A stretch of DNA of 64,000 bases, from positions 1 to 64,000 of the forward strand of contig NZ_LAQO01000042.1 of assembly GCF_000971975.1 (NCBI RefSeq), read 5' to 3'. The notes under the pieces are model-generated. The model was not told the origin of the DNA and ran no database searches. It was given only the letters and a program-made list of their open reading frames with translations. The DNA comes from Paenibacillus algorifonticola (GTDB lineage: Bacteria; Bacillota; Bacilli; Paenibacillales; Paenibacillaceae). Both the position numbers and the translations under genes were made by a program. Positions 45,780-55,212 of the stretch are shown here, piece by piece (the first letter of the stretch is position 1; each line of letters begins with the position of its first letter).

Positions 45780-46049
45780 TTATTGGTTCTCCAGCTCTTC
45801 CTTGCTTACCAATGCAGCTAAAGCGTTTACAGCCTGTTCTGCGTCCGAACCTTCCGCACTTATGAATACTTCAGTGCCCGAACTGATTGCCAAGCTCATA
45901 ATTCCCATAATCGATTTGGCGTTCACTTTCTTGTCGTCTTTCTCGACGAATACTTCAGATGAAAATTTATTAGCTTCTTGTACGAATAATGCTGCAGGTC
46001 TTGCATGAAGACCCGTCTTTAGTCGAACGACAACCGGAAGCCTTGTCAT
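45780..46049 (-). CDS. HPr-family phosphocarrier in the crh position, retaining His15
   Basis: An 89-aa HPr-fold protein if started at ATG 46049, with GGGGG 10 nt upstream; the 46058 ATG is too close to the site. Ser46 in NAKSIMGIMSL is the HprK target. The locus (rapZ-yvcK-whiA-crh) is that of crh. B. subtilis Crh has Gln at position 15 and cannot accept phosphate from enzyme I, but this protein reads TGLHARPA with His15. It may therefore act in both PTS phosphotransfer and catabolite repression, or be a PTS HPr. No ptsI lies nearby. Symbol left blank because crh and ptsH cannot be told apart here. Confidence 0.9.
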   Translation of the reverse strand: MTRLPVVVRLKTGLHARPAALFVQEANKFSSEVFVEKDDKKVNAKSIMGIMSLAISSGTEVFISAEGSDAEQAVNALAALVSKEELENQ

Positions 46050-46146
46050 GGAAACCATACCCCCTATATCTTATTCAATCCTTAATTATGCCGATAATTT
46101 TAAACTCATTGTATCATTATACCATCGGAAACATGAAGTTAAAAGT

Positions 46147-47076
46147 TTAGCCATTGCGTATTTTTTCAGCAAGTTCGTCAATTTTGCGAAGCCGATGGTT
46201 TACTCCTGACTTGCTCACTGATCCTTTCAGCAGTTCTCCAACTTCCTTCAAGTTCAGATCGGGGTGCTGCAGGCGGATTTCAGCGACTTCCTTGAGCTTA
46301 TCCGGCAAGTTTTCAAGGCCCAGCTCGCGATCCAGCAGTTTAATATTATCAATCTGCCGTACTGACGCGCCAATGGTCTTGTTTAGGTTCGCCGTCTCGC
46401 AATTGACGATTCGATTGACGGAATTGCGCATGTCGCGCATAATTCGCACATCCTCGAATTTGAACAGCGCCTGATGAGCGCCGATAATGTTCAGCAGCTC
46501 AATAATTTTCTCGCCTTCCTTAATGTAAAAAATAAAGCCTTTCTTCCGCTCGATGCAGCGGGCATTTAGATCGAACTTATTGGCCAGCTCAACCAAGGAG
46601 CTGCAATACTCCTCATACATTGAAGAGATTTCCAAATGGTACGAGGAACCCTCAGGGTTATTCACTGAACCTCCAGCAAGGAAAGCCCCACGCAAATACG
46701 AACGCTTGCAGCAAGACTTCTTGATCATCGTTTTATCGATTCCGGAGTTGAACACGAAACCCTCAGATACGATACGAAGCTTGCTCAATATAGATTGTAC
46801 CATTGTTGGAATACGTACGATATACACATTGTTCTTTTTCAGCCGCATTTTTTTCCGAACCAACAGCTCGGTGTGTACCTCAAAGTGCTTTTTGACCAGA
46901 GAATAAATACGACGGGCTATTGCAGCATTTTCTGTTGAGATGTCCAAAATGACTTTGCGGCTGGATAAGCTGACAGAACCATTCATCCGAATGAGTGCGG
47001 AAAGCTCTGCAAGCTCACAGCAGGAGTCCGCTTCGATAAGCGTAAGTTCCTTTTTCGTTTGTGCCGCAAACGACAT
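46147..47076 (-). CDS. whiA: WhiA, DNA-binding sporulation/cell-division regulator
   Basis: A 309-aa WhiA: N-terminal LAGLIDADG-like domain ([40 protein letters not shown]) and C-terminal HTH ([40 protein letters not shown]). In B. subtilis (YvcL) it affects division and chromosome segregation. 6 bp after yvcK, same operon. Confidence 0.97.
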   Translation of the reverse strand: MSFAAQTKKELTLIEADSCCELAELSALIRMNGSVSLSSRKVILDISTENAAIARRIYSLVKKHFEVHTELLVRKKMRLKKNNVYIVRIPTMVQSILSKLRIVSEGFVFNSGIDKTMIKKSCCKRSYLRGAFLAGGSVNNPEGSSYHLEISSMYEEYCSSLVELANKFDLNARCIERKKGFIFYIKEGEKIIELLNIIGAHQALFKFEDVRIMRDMRNSVNRIVNCETANLNKTIGASVRQIDNIKLLDRELGLENLPDKLKEVAEIRLQHPDLNLKEVGELLKGSVSKSGVNHRLRKIDELAEKIRNG

Positions 47077-47082
47077 GGTTTG

Positions 47083-48069
47083 TCACCTCTTTCTGAGCAT
47101 CCAATTTTCCACTAGCTTATAAATATGATGGCTTAGACGCTCGGCATCATGCCTTAGAAACGTCTGGAATAAAACAAAACGATCCGCAATAACCTCGCAG
47201 CCCTTGCTGCGAATGGCTTCCAAATCAATAGCGACGGGCTTTGCGCCCATCTCTGCGTATTTGGCTTCCACTTGCGGTGAAATTTCACCATTGTTCACAA
47301 TGACATAATCAAATAATTGCAGGCCGATATGGGCCTCAATCGCATTCATATGATCCGATACCGTATAATTGTCCGTCTCACCCGGCTGCGTCATCACATT
47401 GCACACAAACAGCTTGACGGCACAAGATTCCGTTATCGCTTGAGCAAGCATCGGAACAATCAAATTTGGCATAATGCTCGTGTACAAACTTCCCGGCCCA
47501 ATTAGAATGGCATCTGCTTGCTCAATTGCTTTGACCGCTTCAGGAAGCGCGTGCGCCTTCTCCGAATCAATGAATACACGTTTAATCGCTTGACCTGCCT
47601 TTGGAATCATCGACTCGCCAATGACGATCGAGCCATCGGCCATTTCCGCCTTGAGCACGATAGCCTGGGCTGCCGCAGGCAAAACCCGTCCGCGCACCGC
47701 CAGTACCCTGCTCAGCTCGCGTACGCCCGTCACAAAATCACCTGTGATGTCAGCCATAGCAGCCAGCATTAAATTGCCGAGGCTATGCCCCGCAAGCCCT
47801 GTACCTGAATTGAATCGGTATTGCAGCACCTCTGCGAGCAGCGGCTCGGTATCGGCAAGTGCCATCAGCACATTGCGAACATCGCCTGGAGGCGGAATTT
47901 GCAGCTCATTGCGCAGCACGCCGGAGCTGCCCCCATCATCAGCAACCGTGACGATGGCTGTAATATCCATGGGCTTTTCCTTAAGCCCGCGCAGCATAAC
48001 GGATAATCCTGTGCCTCCGCCAATGACCACGATCTTGGGAGGCGCTCCTATTTTATGCCTGTTCTGCAT
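47083..48069 (-). CDS. glmR: YvcK/GlmR, UDP-sugar-binding regulator of cell-wall carbon flow
   Basis: A 328-aa CofD-like protein. N-terminal IVVIGGGTGLSVMLRGLKE is followed by VTVADDGGSSGVLR, RFNSGTGLAGHSLGNLMLAA and DAILIGPGSLYTSIMPNLIV. In B. subtilis it binds UDP-GlcNAc and stimulates GlmS; it is required for growth on gluconeogenic carbon. Between rapZ and whiA, 12 bp and 6 bp away. Confidence 0.95.
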   Translation of the reverse strand: MQNRHKIGAPPKIVVIGGGTGLSVMLRGLKEKPMDITAIVTVADDGGSSGVLRNELQIPPPGDVRNVLMALADTEPLLAEVLQYRFNSGTGLAGHSLGNLMLAAMADITGDFVTGVRELSRVLAVRGRVLPAAAQAIVLKAEMADGSIVIGESMIPKAGQAIKRVFIDSEKAHALPEAVKAIEQADAILIGPGSLYTSIMPNLIVPMLAQAITESCAVKLFVCNVMTQPGETDNYTVSDHMNAIEAHIGLQLFDYVIVNNGEISPQVEAKYAEMGAKPVAIDLEAIRSKGCEVIADRFVLFQTFLRHDAERLSHHIYKLVENWMLRKR

Positions 48070-48081
48070 ACGTTCCCTCCG

Positions 48082-48969
48082 TTAATGCTTGTCGCGGTCG
48101 GAATCGCGATGGCTGACGCGTACCCGTTCCGTATCACTGCTTCCCAGCACACGGCCCAAGTATTCCGAAATCGCCACCGAGCGATGTTTTCCTCCGGTGC
48201 AGCCAATGCCGATCACGACCTGGCTCTTCCCTTCCTTGTGATAAAGCGGAAGAAGGAACTGGAGCATATCAACCAATTTGGCCAGAAACGCCTGCGTTTC
48301 CGGCCATTTCATCACATATTCATAAACCTCTGGCGTCTGGCCGGTATTTGGGCGCAGATGCTCAATATAGTGAGGATTAGGCAAAAAACGCACATCATAA
48401 ATTAAATCCGCATCAATCGGAATGCCATATTTAAAACCGAAAGAAATGACATTGACTGACAAGCTATTTTGCTCCAAGTTCGTGAACCTGGAAATAATTC
48501 GCTCTTTCAGCTGTGCGGGCTTGATGCTGCTTGTATCAATGACCAGCGACGCAGACCCTTTCAAGTCCTCCAGCATTCTGCGCTCCAGCTTGATGCCTTC
48601 CAGCGGCAAGCCGTCTGGCACAAGCGGGTGGCGGCGGCGGCTCTCCTTGTAACGTTGAACGAGCACCCCGTCCGTCGCATCCAGGAACAGTATCTCACAG
48701 CTTATGGTAGAATGGTCTTTAATATAACTTAAAGACTCCGCCAAAGCTGTAAAAAACTCCCTGCCGCGCAAGTCAATAACCAATGCAACCTTGCCAATTT
48801 TCCCGTTTGATTGCTCAATCAGCTCTGCAAATTTAGGGATAAGCACAGGGGGCAAATTATCAACGCAGAAGAAGCCAAGATCCTCCAGACTTTGTACAGC
48901 AATCGTCTTGCCCGCGCCTGACATCCCTGTAATAATAACAAGCTTCGCTAGTGCCGCTGCCGTCTCCAT
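48082..48969 (-). CDS. rapZ: RapZ/YvcJ, nucleotide-binding protein
   Basis: A 295-aa P-loop protein: Walker A GMSGAGKT (15-22), then [40 protein letters not shown] and the C-terminal [20 protein letters not shown]. It hydrolyses ATP/GTP. In E. coli the homologue controls GlmZ/GlmS; in Bacillus it influences competence. Heads the rapZ-glmR-whiA-crh set. Confidence 0.95.
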   Translation of the reverse strand: METAAALAKLVIITGMSGAGKTIAVQSLEDLGFFCVDNLPPVLIPKFAELIEQSNGKIGKVALVIDLRGREFFTALAESLSYIKDHSTISCEILFLDATDGVLVQRYKESRRRHPLVPDGLPLEGIKLERRMLEDLKGSASLVIDTSSIKPAQLKERIISRFTNLEQNSLSVNVISFGFKYGIPIDADLIYDVRFLPNPHYIEHLRPNTGQTPEVYEYVMKWPETQAFLAKLVDMLQFLLPLYHKEGKSQVVIGIGCTGGKHRSVAISEYLGRVLGSSDTERVRVSHRDSDRDKH

Positions 48970-49022
48970 CTTCTTCTCCTCCTCACAAGCGGGGAAAATG
49001 TCCCTGTTATCCTATGTTAACG

Positions 49023-49973
49023 CTACGAGCGCAAAATTAATCCCGCTGCGCCAACGACTCCTGCATTGTTGCCAAGCGTAGCAGGGATGATTTTCACGCC
49101 ATCCTTCGCTTCTTTCTGTGTATACTTCTCGAATACTTCACGAATTTGCTCGAACAGAAACTCGCCAGCTTTGGACACGCCACCGCCAATAATGAAGCAT
49201 TCCGGATTCAGCACGACCGCCATCAGCGCCATCGAGCGTCCCAAATAATACGCAGCACGGCTTACAATGCGCATAGCTACTTCATCTCCAGCTTTTGCTG
49301 CATCGATAACGTCCTTCGCCATAATGTCCGTCACTTGAGCAAGCGTCGTACGATCGCCGCGCTCAACGGCATCCTTAGCCATACGGATAATACCCGTTGC
49401 AGAAGATACGGTTTCCAGGCAGCCCATTTTGCCGCAGCCGCACTGAATCGCTTCGAGATCCGGCACAATGGCAATATGTCCAAGCTCGCCAGCCATGCCA
49501 GCAAAGCCTTCAACAATTTTGCCGCCGATAATAATACCGCCGCCTACGCCTGTACCAAGCGTATAGCATACGCAGTGGTCGATGCCTTTACCCGCGCCAG
49601 CCCAAGCTTCGCCCAGCGCTGCCACGTTCGCATCATTGTTTACTAATACTTTAGTTGCAAGCTTGGCTTCCAAATAATCTTTCAAATTTACGTCGCGAAT
49701 CTTCAGATTCGGCGCGAACTTAATATAGCCCGACGGAATGTCCAGGAAACCGGCGATTCCTACGCCTACGCCGCCAACCTGCTCCCATTCATAGGAAGAT
49801 TCAGCGACGATGGCACGCGCATAAGCAGCAATATTTTCAAGGATAGCATCCGTACCTTTATTCGTTTCTGTGGGACCTTCATACGTGTGAAGCAAATCCC
49901 CGTTCTCGTTGCACAATCCGACCTTAATTGCCGTTCCGCCAACATCGATTCCAACGTAAATCTTTTGAGACAT
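49023..49973 (-). CDS. glk: ROK-family glucokinase
   Basis: A 316-aa ROK kinase: ATP-site YVGIDVGGTAIKVGL, catalytic Asp in VLVNNDANVAALGEAWAG, YTLGTGVGGGIIIGGKIVEG, and the zinc/ROK signature CGCGKMGCLETVSS preceded by GELGHIAI. Phosphorylates glucose, feeding the neighbouring glycolytic genes. GAGGTGG precedes ATG 49973; 53 bp upstream of rapZ. Confidence 0.95.
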   Translation of the reverse strand: MSQKIYVGIDVGGTAIKVGLCNENGDLLHTYEGPTETNKGTDAILENIAAYARAIVAESSYEWEQVGGVGVGIAGFLDIPSGYIKFAPNLKIRDVNLKDYLEAKLATKVLVNNDANVAALGEAWAGAGKGIDHCVCYTLGTGVGGGIIIGGKIVEGFAGMAGELGHIAIVPDLEAIQCGCGKMGCLETVSSATGIIRMAKDAVERGDRTTLAQVTDIMAKDVIDAAKAGDEVAMRIVSRAAYYLGRSMALMAVVLNPECFIIGGGVSKAGEFLFEQIREVFEKYTQKEAKDGVKIIPATLGNNAGVVGAAGLILRS

Positions 49974-49984
49974 TTGTAGTCCAC

Positions 49985-50346
49985 CTCATTAATATGTTAA
50001 TCTTCTCTGTCCACTATAAGCGAAGCTCCTCCCTCTGGTCAAGGCGGGAAGCTCCTTGCTGCCGCTGGATTTGCACGTTGAGTTCACCCCGTATATCCAT
50101 TAGACTAGTGTCAAGGTTAAACGGCTGTCGCCGTCCTCTGGCGGCGCAGCGCGTTTCATTCCGAGAAATATAGAGAAAGGATGGGAACATCACATACTTT
50201 CCTATATTTCAAGCGAAAACAGCCCTTCCCCGTCCCTCAGAAGGAGAAGTCCGTTTCGCATCGGAATCGAAGCAGCGTATACACGCCTAGCTGGCCGCTT
50301 ATTATAGATCAATGAATCCGCATCCGTGAGAAGGAGGTATTCGGCC
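49985..50346. other. 362-bp gap between glk and glpP, with repeat element copy B
   Basis: No gene seen. It contains the dispersed element at 50119-50172, and its GAAATATAGAGAAAGGATGGG is mirrored by CTTTCCTATATTTC at 50200-50213, giving a hairpin loop of about 27 bases. The glpP promoter must lie in this interval but I could not fix it. Confidence 0.5.
50119..50213. repeat. Dispersed intergenic element, copy B
   Basis: Related to 43314-43372 through the core CGCCGTCCTCTGGCGGCG, GTTTC and GAAATATA. The flanking inverted GAAATATAG/CTATATTTC suggests a small mobile or structured RNA-forming repeat. Confidence 0.65.
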
Positions 50347-50913
50347 TTGCCCTTTCATAACCAGCAAATATTGCCTGCCCCGCGAAAAACGAAGGATTTG
50401 GAAAAGCTGATGACTTCTGACTTTTCCTATTTGGTGCTGCTGGAGACGCACATCAGCCAATTGAAGAGCATTTTCGAGCTGGCAAATGCCCATGGCAAAA
50501 AAATTCTGCTTCACGCCGATTTAATCGGCGGCCTCAAGAATGACGAATACGCCGCCGAATATTTGTGCCAGATGATTCGCCCAGCCGGGCTTATCTCCAC
50601 GCGCGGCGCCGTCATTAGCACAGCAAAGAAAAATGGCCTTATTGCGATACAGCGCTTGTTCCTGCTGGACACACAGGCATTGGAGAAAAGCTATGTGCTG
50701 CTAGAGCGCACCAAGCCTGATTATATTGAAGTGCTGCCGGGCGTCATGCCGCATATCATTCGTGAAGTTTTTGAACGGACCGGCATCCCGATTTTTGCCG
50801 GCGGATTGATCCGTACTGTAGCAGATGTAGAGAATGCCACTGCCGCAGGGGCTACAGCAGTGACCACCTCGCGCAGCGAGCTGTGGACGCATTTTGCGTC
50901 CACGAGCAAATAA
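50347..50913 (+). CDS. glpP: Glycerol-3-phosphate-responsive antiterminator GlpP
   Basis: A 188-aa TIM-barrel-like GlpP: YLVLLETHISQLKSIFELAN, KKILLHADLIGGLKNDEYAA, RPAGLISTRGAVISTAKKNG, PDYIEVLPGVMPHIIREVFE and IFAGGLIRTVADVENATAAG. With glycerol-3-P it binds glp leader mRNAs and prevents termination. I choose TTG 50347, 10 nt after AAGGAGG; GTG 50326 overlaps that site. The only plus-strand gene in this part; no glpFKD follows, so it acts in trans. Confidence 0.9.
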   Translation: MPFHNQQILPAPRKTKDLEKLMTSDFSYLVLLETHISQLKSIFELANAHGKKILLHADLIGGLKNDEYAAEYLCQMIRPAGLISTRGAVISTAKKNGLIAIQRLFLLDTQALEKSYVLLERTKPDYIEVLPGVMPHIIREVFERTGIPIFAGGLIRTVADVENATAAGATAVTTSRSELWTHFASTSK

Positions 50914-51016
50914 TTTTCTTCGGCAAGTCAATGCCGCTCACATCCATGCTGCGCCATGCGCCAGAACATATCGCTGCTTGTCCTGGCGTACTGCCTAGAC
51001 ATACAAGCGTACAACA

Positions 51017-51054
51017 AATAACCCTTTGCCTTATTCTTGAGGCAAAGGGTTATT
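51017..51054 (+). terminator. Terminator downstream of glpP
   Basis: AATAACCCTTTGCC(TTA) and GGCAAAGGGTTATT form a perfect 14-bp stem with a T-rich tail; usable by either strand (trxB ends on the other side). Confidence 0.85.
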
Positions 51055-51131
51055 TGCTCTATTGAGATCTAGGCGGGAGATAAGCCCTTGCGCCTTATGT
51101 GCGTTAACTAGAACTAACCGCCGAGCTTTTT

Positions 51132-52079
51132 TTACAGAGACTGGCTCCAGTCATGCGTCATGCTGCCTTCGAGGAAACGCTCGCAGTCGAGCGCCGCCAT
51201 ACAGCCGCTGCCTGCAGCGGTAATCGCTTGGCGATATTTGCTATCCTGCACGTCGCCGCAAGCGAAGATGCCCGGAACGTTCGTCTCGGAAGTGCCCGGC
51301 TTCACCTTAATGTAGCCATGCTCATCCGTATCGATTTGTCCATTAAGGAAGCCGGTGTTCGGCGTGTGGCCGATCGCGATGAAAATACCGTGCGTCTCAA
51401 TAACTTCTTCACTGCCCGTTTCATTGTTGCGTACTTTAAGGCCTGTAACACCCATTGGCCCAGCTACAACCTCAACTGGCGTGCGGTTTAAGCTCCAGTC
51501 GATTTTCTCGTTGTCGCGTGCGCGGTCCTGCATGATTTTCGAAGCGCGCAGCTCCTCGCGGCGGTTAACAAGCTCTACGTTCGTCGCGAAGCGGGTCAGG
51601 AAGCTAGCTTCCTCCATAGCGGAGTCTCCGCCGCCAACCACGATGATTTTTTTGCCGCGGAAGAAAAATCCGTCGCAAGTGGCGCAGGTGCTGACACCGC
51701 GGCCTACGTTTTCTTTTTCCCCAGGAATGCCTAGGTATTTCGCTGAAGCGCCCGTCGAAATAATAAGCGACTCGCCTACGAATTCACCTTTGCCTTCTAC
51801 TTGCAGCTTGAACGGTCTCGCGGAAGTATCCACGCTGTTCACCCAGCCCGTAATAAACTCCGCTCCGAAACGCTCCGCTTGCTTGCGCATATTAGCCATC
51901 AAATCTGGGCCCATAATGCCTTCTGGAAAGCCCGGGAAGTTTTCCACTTCCGTTGTCGTCGTCAATTGTCCGCCCGGCTCCGGTCCTTCAATAACTAGCG
52001 GCTTCATGTTTGCACGAGCCAAATAAATCGCAGCCGTCAGTCCCGCAGGGCCCGTACCGATAATAATTGCTTTATACAT
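51132..52079 (-). CDS. trxB: Thioredoxin reductase (NADPH)
   Basis: A 315-aa flavoenzyme: FAD motif AIIIGTGPAGLTAAIYLARA, redox pair Cys132-Ala-Thr-Cys135 (STCATCDGFFF), NADPH motif IIVVGGGDSAMEEASFLTRF and C-terminal FAD site PGIFACGDVQDSKYRQAITA. Start ATG 52079 has AAGGAGGG upstream; an extension to 52130 overlaps the TPR gene's vicinity and lacks a site. 60 bp after the TPR gene. Confidence 0.97.
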   Translation of the reverse strand: MYKAIIIGTGPAGLTAAIYLARANMKPLVIEGPEPGGQLTTTTEVENFPGFPEGIMGPDLMANMRKQAERFGAEFITGWVNSVDTSARPFKLQVEGKGEFVGESLIISTGASAKYLGIPGEKENVGRGVSTCATCDGFFFRGKKIIVVGGGDSAMEEASFLTRFATNVELVNRREELRASKIMQDRARDNEKIDWSLNRTPVEVVAGPMGVTGLKVRNNETGSEEVIETHGIFIAIGHTPNTGFLNGQIDTDEHGYIKVKPGTSETNVPGIFACGDVQDSKYRQAITAAGSGCMAALDCERFLEGSMTHDWSQSL

Positions 52080-52139
52080 CCTGTAACCCTCCTTAAATTT
52101 TGCGCTATTCTTATTATATTTCACTGACACGTCTGCTCG

Positions 52140-53891
52140 CTATTCCAGCGGCTCATCTGGCGCAAATACCGAATTGATCGAACGCATCTTTTCCTTAATG
52201 CCGCACACTTGATCGATCCGCTTCGCATTTTTGCTGACCGTTGCAATGGAAGTGCCGTAACGAACGGATACCTCATGATATGAAATCGTGCGCCGATGCA
52301 TCTTCGCCGTCAAATATTCCAGCGCTGCGGCCCAGCCTTCCACCTTGCTCAGCTTCGGAACATCCGGATAAACCCGGCTGAGAAACTCGACCCACAGCGT
52401 CATCAGATCATGCTGCTGGATCAGATCATAACGCTTGTTCATTCGCGATAACGCCGCTTCCACCACTTCCTGCCATTTGGCTTCCCATACGGGCAGCCGT
52501 GAAGGAACGCGATTCGGTTCGATTACCGTTTCCTTGCCTTCCAATATGGCCTGCAGAGGCTCCTGCACATCAATCGTACGCAGGACGAAAATCGCAATCC
52601 GCTTCAAATAGTCATCTTCGCCCGGTTCGATCAGAAACGCTCTAAGCGCATCCTTTACTTCATTGTCGGCAATCATGCCGAGCGCCTGAATGACTTGCAG
52701 CTTCGTGTTGCGATCGCCGTGGCGCAGCGCCCAGAAGAAGGAGGAGCGGACAAGCGGGTCGCGCTTCAAATGATCAGGCAGTCCATCCGAAGAGTTTTCC
52801 CAAAGCTTGAACTGCTCCTCAAACGGCAAATGATAATGGTAGCTGACCGCTGATTTATGCTGCCCTTGCTTCACCAGTTCCAGCTGCTCCATATAATAGC
52901 GTGGAATATTCGATTTAGGATCAAGCTTCGCTGTCTGCCGCCACAACCGCTCGGCTTCATGGAACCGCCCAATATTGCAGGCTGCTACAGCCGCATAATG
53001 GTACAGGCAAGGGTCCTGATTCAGATCAGGGTCCCTCAGCAAGCGAAGGAAGTGGCGGTAAGCCGCCTCATGCTCGCCAAGAATCCCCATCGTCGTAGCC
53101 AGCTTAAACACATGCTCCTCATGAAAAGGTGCCGTCTTGCGCAGCAGCTCCACCAGTGGAGCGAGACTTTCCTCATCCTCTGCATGCTGATAAAAAATCG
53201 CCAAATTGCACAAGGCATGCAGGTTGCCCGCATCAATATCCAGCGCCTCATGAATCGTTTCCATCGCCTTATCGAACAGACCCATATAATAATAAGCGAG
53301 CGCCAAATTGTTGCGTGCTGCCAGAAACTCCGGCTGCGCCGCAATAATGTCCTCCAGCAGGCGAACCGCCTCGGTAAATTTGCCTTCCTCCAGCAGCGTG
53401 CGTGCCTGATCATGCTCAAACAGACCTTCACGCGCCTTAATGCTCGTTACCCGCGTTGGACGCTCCAGCTCATAATCGAGCAATTCCATCATTTCTTCCG
53501 CTTCATCGAGGTACTGCCCATCCGCATCCTCTTCGAGATAATGCACCAGTGCCCCTTCAGCAGCTTCATATTGTTCCATGTTGGCATAGTTATTCGCCAT
53601 ATAGAAATGGCATTCCGTCATCGTAGGATCAAGCTCATCGACGATCCAATGCAAAATTTTATTGGATTCCTCATAATTGCCCATTTCCGATAAAATGCCT
53701 GCCATATTACAATGGTTAACCGGATTTTCCGGCTCATATTCCACAGCACGGCGAAAATATTTGAGTGCCTTGTCATAGTGGTATCGGTCCAATGAGCGGA
53801 CAGCCCGTTCGAAAAAGAATGTGGCATCCCACTGAATAGGTATGATTTTCGTTTTTGGCTCAGCTGTGGCTGCGCGTTTCTTTCCCTTCAT
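52140..53891 (-). CDS. TPR-repeat protein with HEAT-like middle and C-terminal HTH-like segment
   Basis: A 583-aa cytosolic protein. Residues about 25-330 contain tetratricopeptide units (YHYDKALKYFRRAVEYEPEN; AARNNLALAYYYMGLFDKAM; NLHALCNLAIFYQHAEDEES). About 400-470 has HEAT-like helices (NTKLQVIQALGMIADNEVKD). The C-terminus YHEVSVRYGTSIATVSKNAK looks like a helix-turn-helix. It corresponds to the TPR gene (yvcD) next to trxB in B. subtilis; function unknown. GGGAGGTG precedes ATG 53891. Confidence 0.88.
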   Translation of the reverse strand: MKGKKRAATAEPKTKIIPIQWDATFFFERAVRSLDRYHYDKALKYFRRAVEYEPENPVNHCNMAGILSEMGNYEESNKILHWIVDELDPTMTECHFYMANNYANMEQYEAAEGALVHYLEEDADGQYLDEAEEMMELLDYELERPTRVTSIKAREGLFEHDQARTLLEEGKFTEAVRLLEDIIAAQPEFLAARNNLALAYYYMGLFDKAMETIHEALDIDAGNLHALCNLAIFYQHAEDEESLAPLVELLRKTAPFHEEHVFKLATTMGILGEHEAAYRHFLRLLRDPDLNQDPCLYHYAAVAACNIGRFHEAERLWRQTAKLDPKSNIPRYYMEQLELVKQGQHKSAVSYHYHLPFEEQFKLWENSSDGLPDHLKRDPLVRSSFFWALRHGDRNTKLQVIQALGMIADNEVKDALRAFLIEPGEDDYLKRIAIFVLRTIDVQEPLQAILEGKETVIEPNRVPSRLPVWEAKWQEVVEAALSRMNKRYDLIQQHDLMTLWVEFLSRVYPDVPKLSKVEGWAAALEYLTAKMHRRTISYHEVSVRYGTSIATVSKNAKRIDQVCGIKEKMRSINSVFAPDEPLE

Positions 53892-54029
53892 TGGCAAGGC
53901 ACCTCCCGGAAACTTCATTTTCTACGATTATAACATAGGAACGGTCAAGTCGCGCACTCAAACTAAAGGAAACGCTCCAGCACGGCTGCAATCGCCCGCG
54001 TTCCCTCAGGACAACAGGAAAAAGTTATG

Positions 54030-54065
54030 AAAATCGCGGACGTTTTAATAACCGCCCGCGATTTC
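54030..54065 (-). terminator. Terminator between prs and the TPR gene
   Basis: AAATCGCGG-A-CG / CG-C-CCGCGATTT stem (11 pairs with one mismatch) around a TTTTAATAAC loop, 50 bp after the prs stop. Confidence 0.7.
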
Positions 54066-54115
54066 ATATAAGTATTTATGCTGTTTTTGGTAAGGAGTCG
54101 ATAAAAAAGTTCTCG

Positions 54116-55066
54116 CTACACGCCTGCATTTTTGAACAGGGTGCTGATCGAACCGCCTTCAATAATGATACGTGTTGCTTCTGCAAGCAGTGGAGCAACC
54201 GATAGCACAGTGAAACGGTCCGGACGGTTGTCAGGCAGGAGAATAGAGTCGGTTACGACTACTTCTCTAATACTTGGAATATCCAAACGCTCAATAGCAT
54301 TGCCGGAAAAAAGAGGGTGAGTAGCGCACACGTACACATCTTCCGCACCACGTTCCTTCAAGCTTTCGACTACATTGACAATCGTTGTGCCGGTGTCAAT
54401 CAGATCCTCGATAATAATCGGTGTCTGGCCTTCAACATCACCAATAACATGGGTAATCGATGATTCATTGTGTGCCGGACGCTTCTTGATCATAATCGCG
54501 AACGAAGTGTCCAAGTAGTTGGCAAGCTTCTCGGCAGTCGAAGCGCGTCCAGCATCTGGCGATACGACAACTGGGTTTTTAATATTTTTCGATTTCAAGT
54601 AATCGCTGATCAGATCAAGAGCTGTCATATGATCGACCGGAATATTAAAGAAGCCCTGAATCGCTGGTGCATGCAAGTCAATCGTAACGACACGGGTCGC
54701 CCCAACTGTCGTCAATACGTCTGCAACCATTTTTGCGGAAATCGGTTCCCGCGGCGAGGATTTACGCTCCTGACGGGCATAACCGTAATACGGCATAATA
54801 ATGTTAATGGTTTTCGCCGAAGCCCGTTTCGCCGCATCGATCATAACGAGCAGCTCCACGAAATATTCATTGATTGGATGCGAAAACGATTGAACCAGAA
54901 ATACGTCGCAGTTCCGGATGGTTTCTTCATAGTGGACATAAATTTCGCCACTCTTGAATCTGGACATCTTAATGGCGCCGAGCGTCAATCCTAAATCCGA
55001 AGCAATCTTCTGAGCTAGTTCCGGATTAGACGATCCCGAGAAAATACGCAACTTGTCGCTTAACAT
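54116..55066 (-). CDS. prs: Ribose-phosphate pyrophosphokinase (PRPP synthetase)
   Basis: A 316-aa class I enzyme: LRIFSGSSNPELAQKIASDL, KSGEIYVHYEETIRNCDVFL, IIMPYYGYARQERKSSPREP (catalytic His-Arg flexible loop), VVSPDAGRASTAEKLANYLD and the PRPP loop IIIEDLIDTGTTIVNVVE. Makes PRPP for the histidine pathway (HisG substrate) encoded next door and for nucleotides. Carries its own promoter. Confidence 0.97.
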   Translation of the reverse strand: MLSDKLRIFSGSSNPELAQKIASDLGLTLGAIKMSRFKSGEIYVHYEETIRNCDVFLVQSFSHPINEYFVELLVMIDAAKRASAKTINIIMPYYGYARQERKSSPREPISAKMVADVLTTVGATRVVTIDLHAPAIQGFFNIPVDHMTALDLISDYLKSKNIKNPVVVSPDAGRASTAEKLANYLDTSFAIMIKKRPAHNESSITHVIGDVEGQTPIIIEDLIDTGTTIVNVVESLKERGAEDVYVCATHPLFSGNAIERLDIPSIREVVVTDSILLPDNRPDRFTVLSVAPLLAEATRIIIEGGSISTLFKNAGV

Positions 55067-55184
55067 AATACCCTCCTGAGCGTTTAAACCAAATAAGTTT
55101 TACCTGACTAGGCTTTCAATGCGCAGCGCCTGCTTGCCCTAAGCTTGTGCTCCGGGCACAGCCCGTTTGCGCTTGGTCAATACC

Positions 55185-55212
55185 ATTATACATCGAATTG
55201 CTAATAATTCAA
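55185..55212 (-). promoter_or_regulatory. prs promoter
   Basis: Minus-strand TTGAAT (55207-55212), 16-bp spacer, consensus TATAAT (55185-55190). The -35 lies inside the last codons of the upstream histidinol-phosphatase gene. Leader about 110 nt. Confidence 0.65.
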
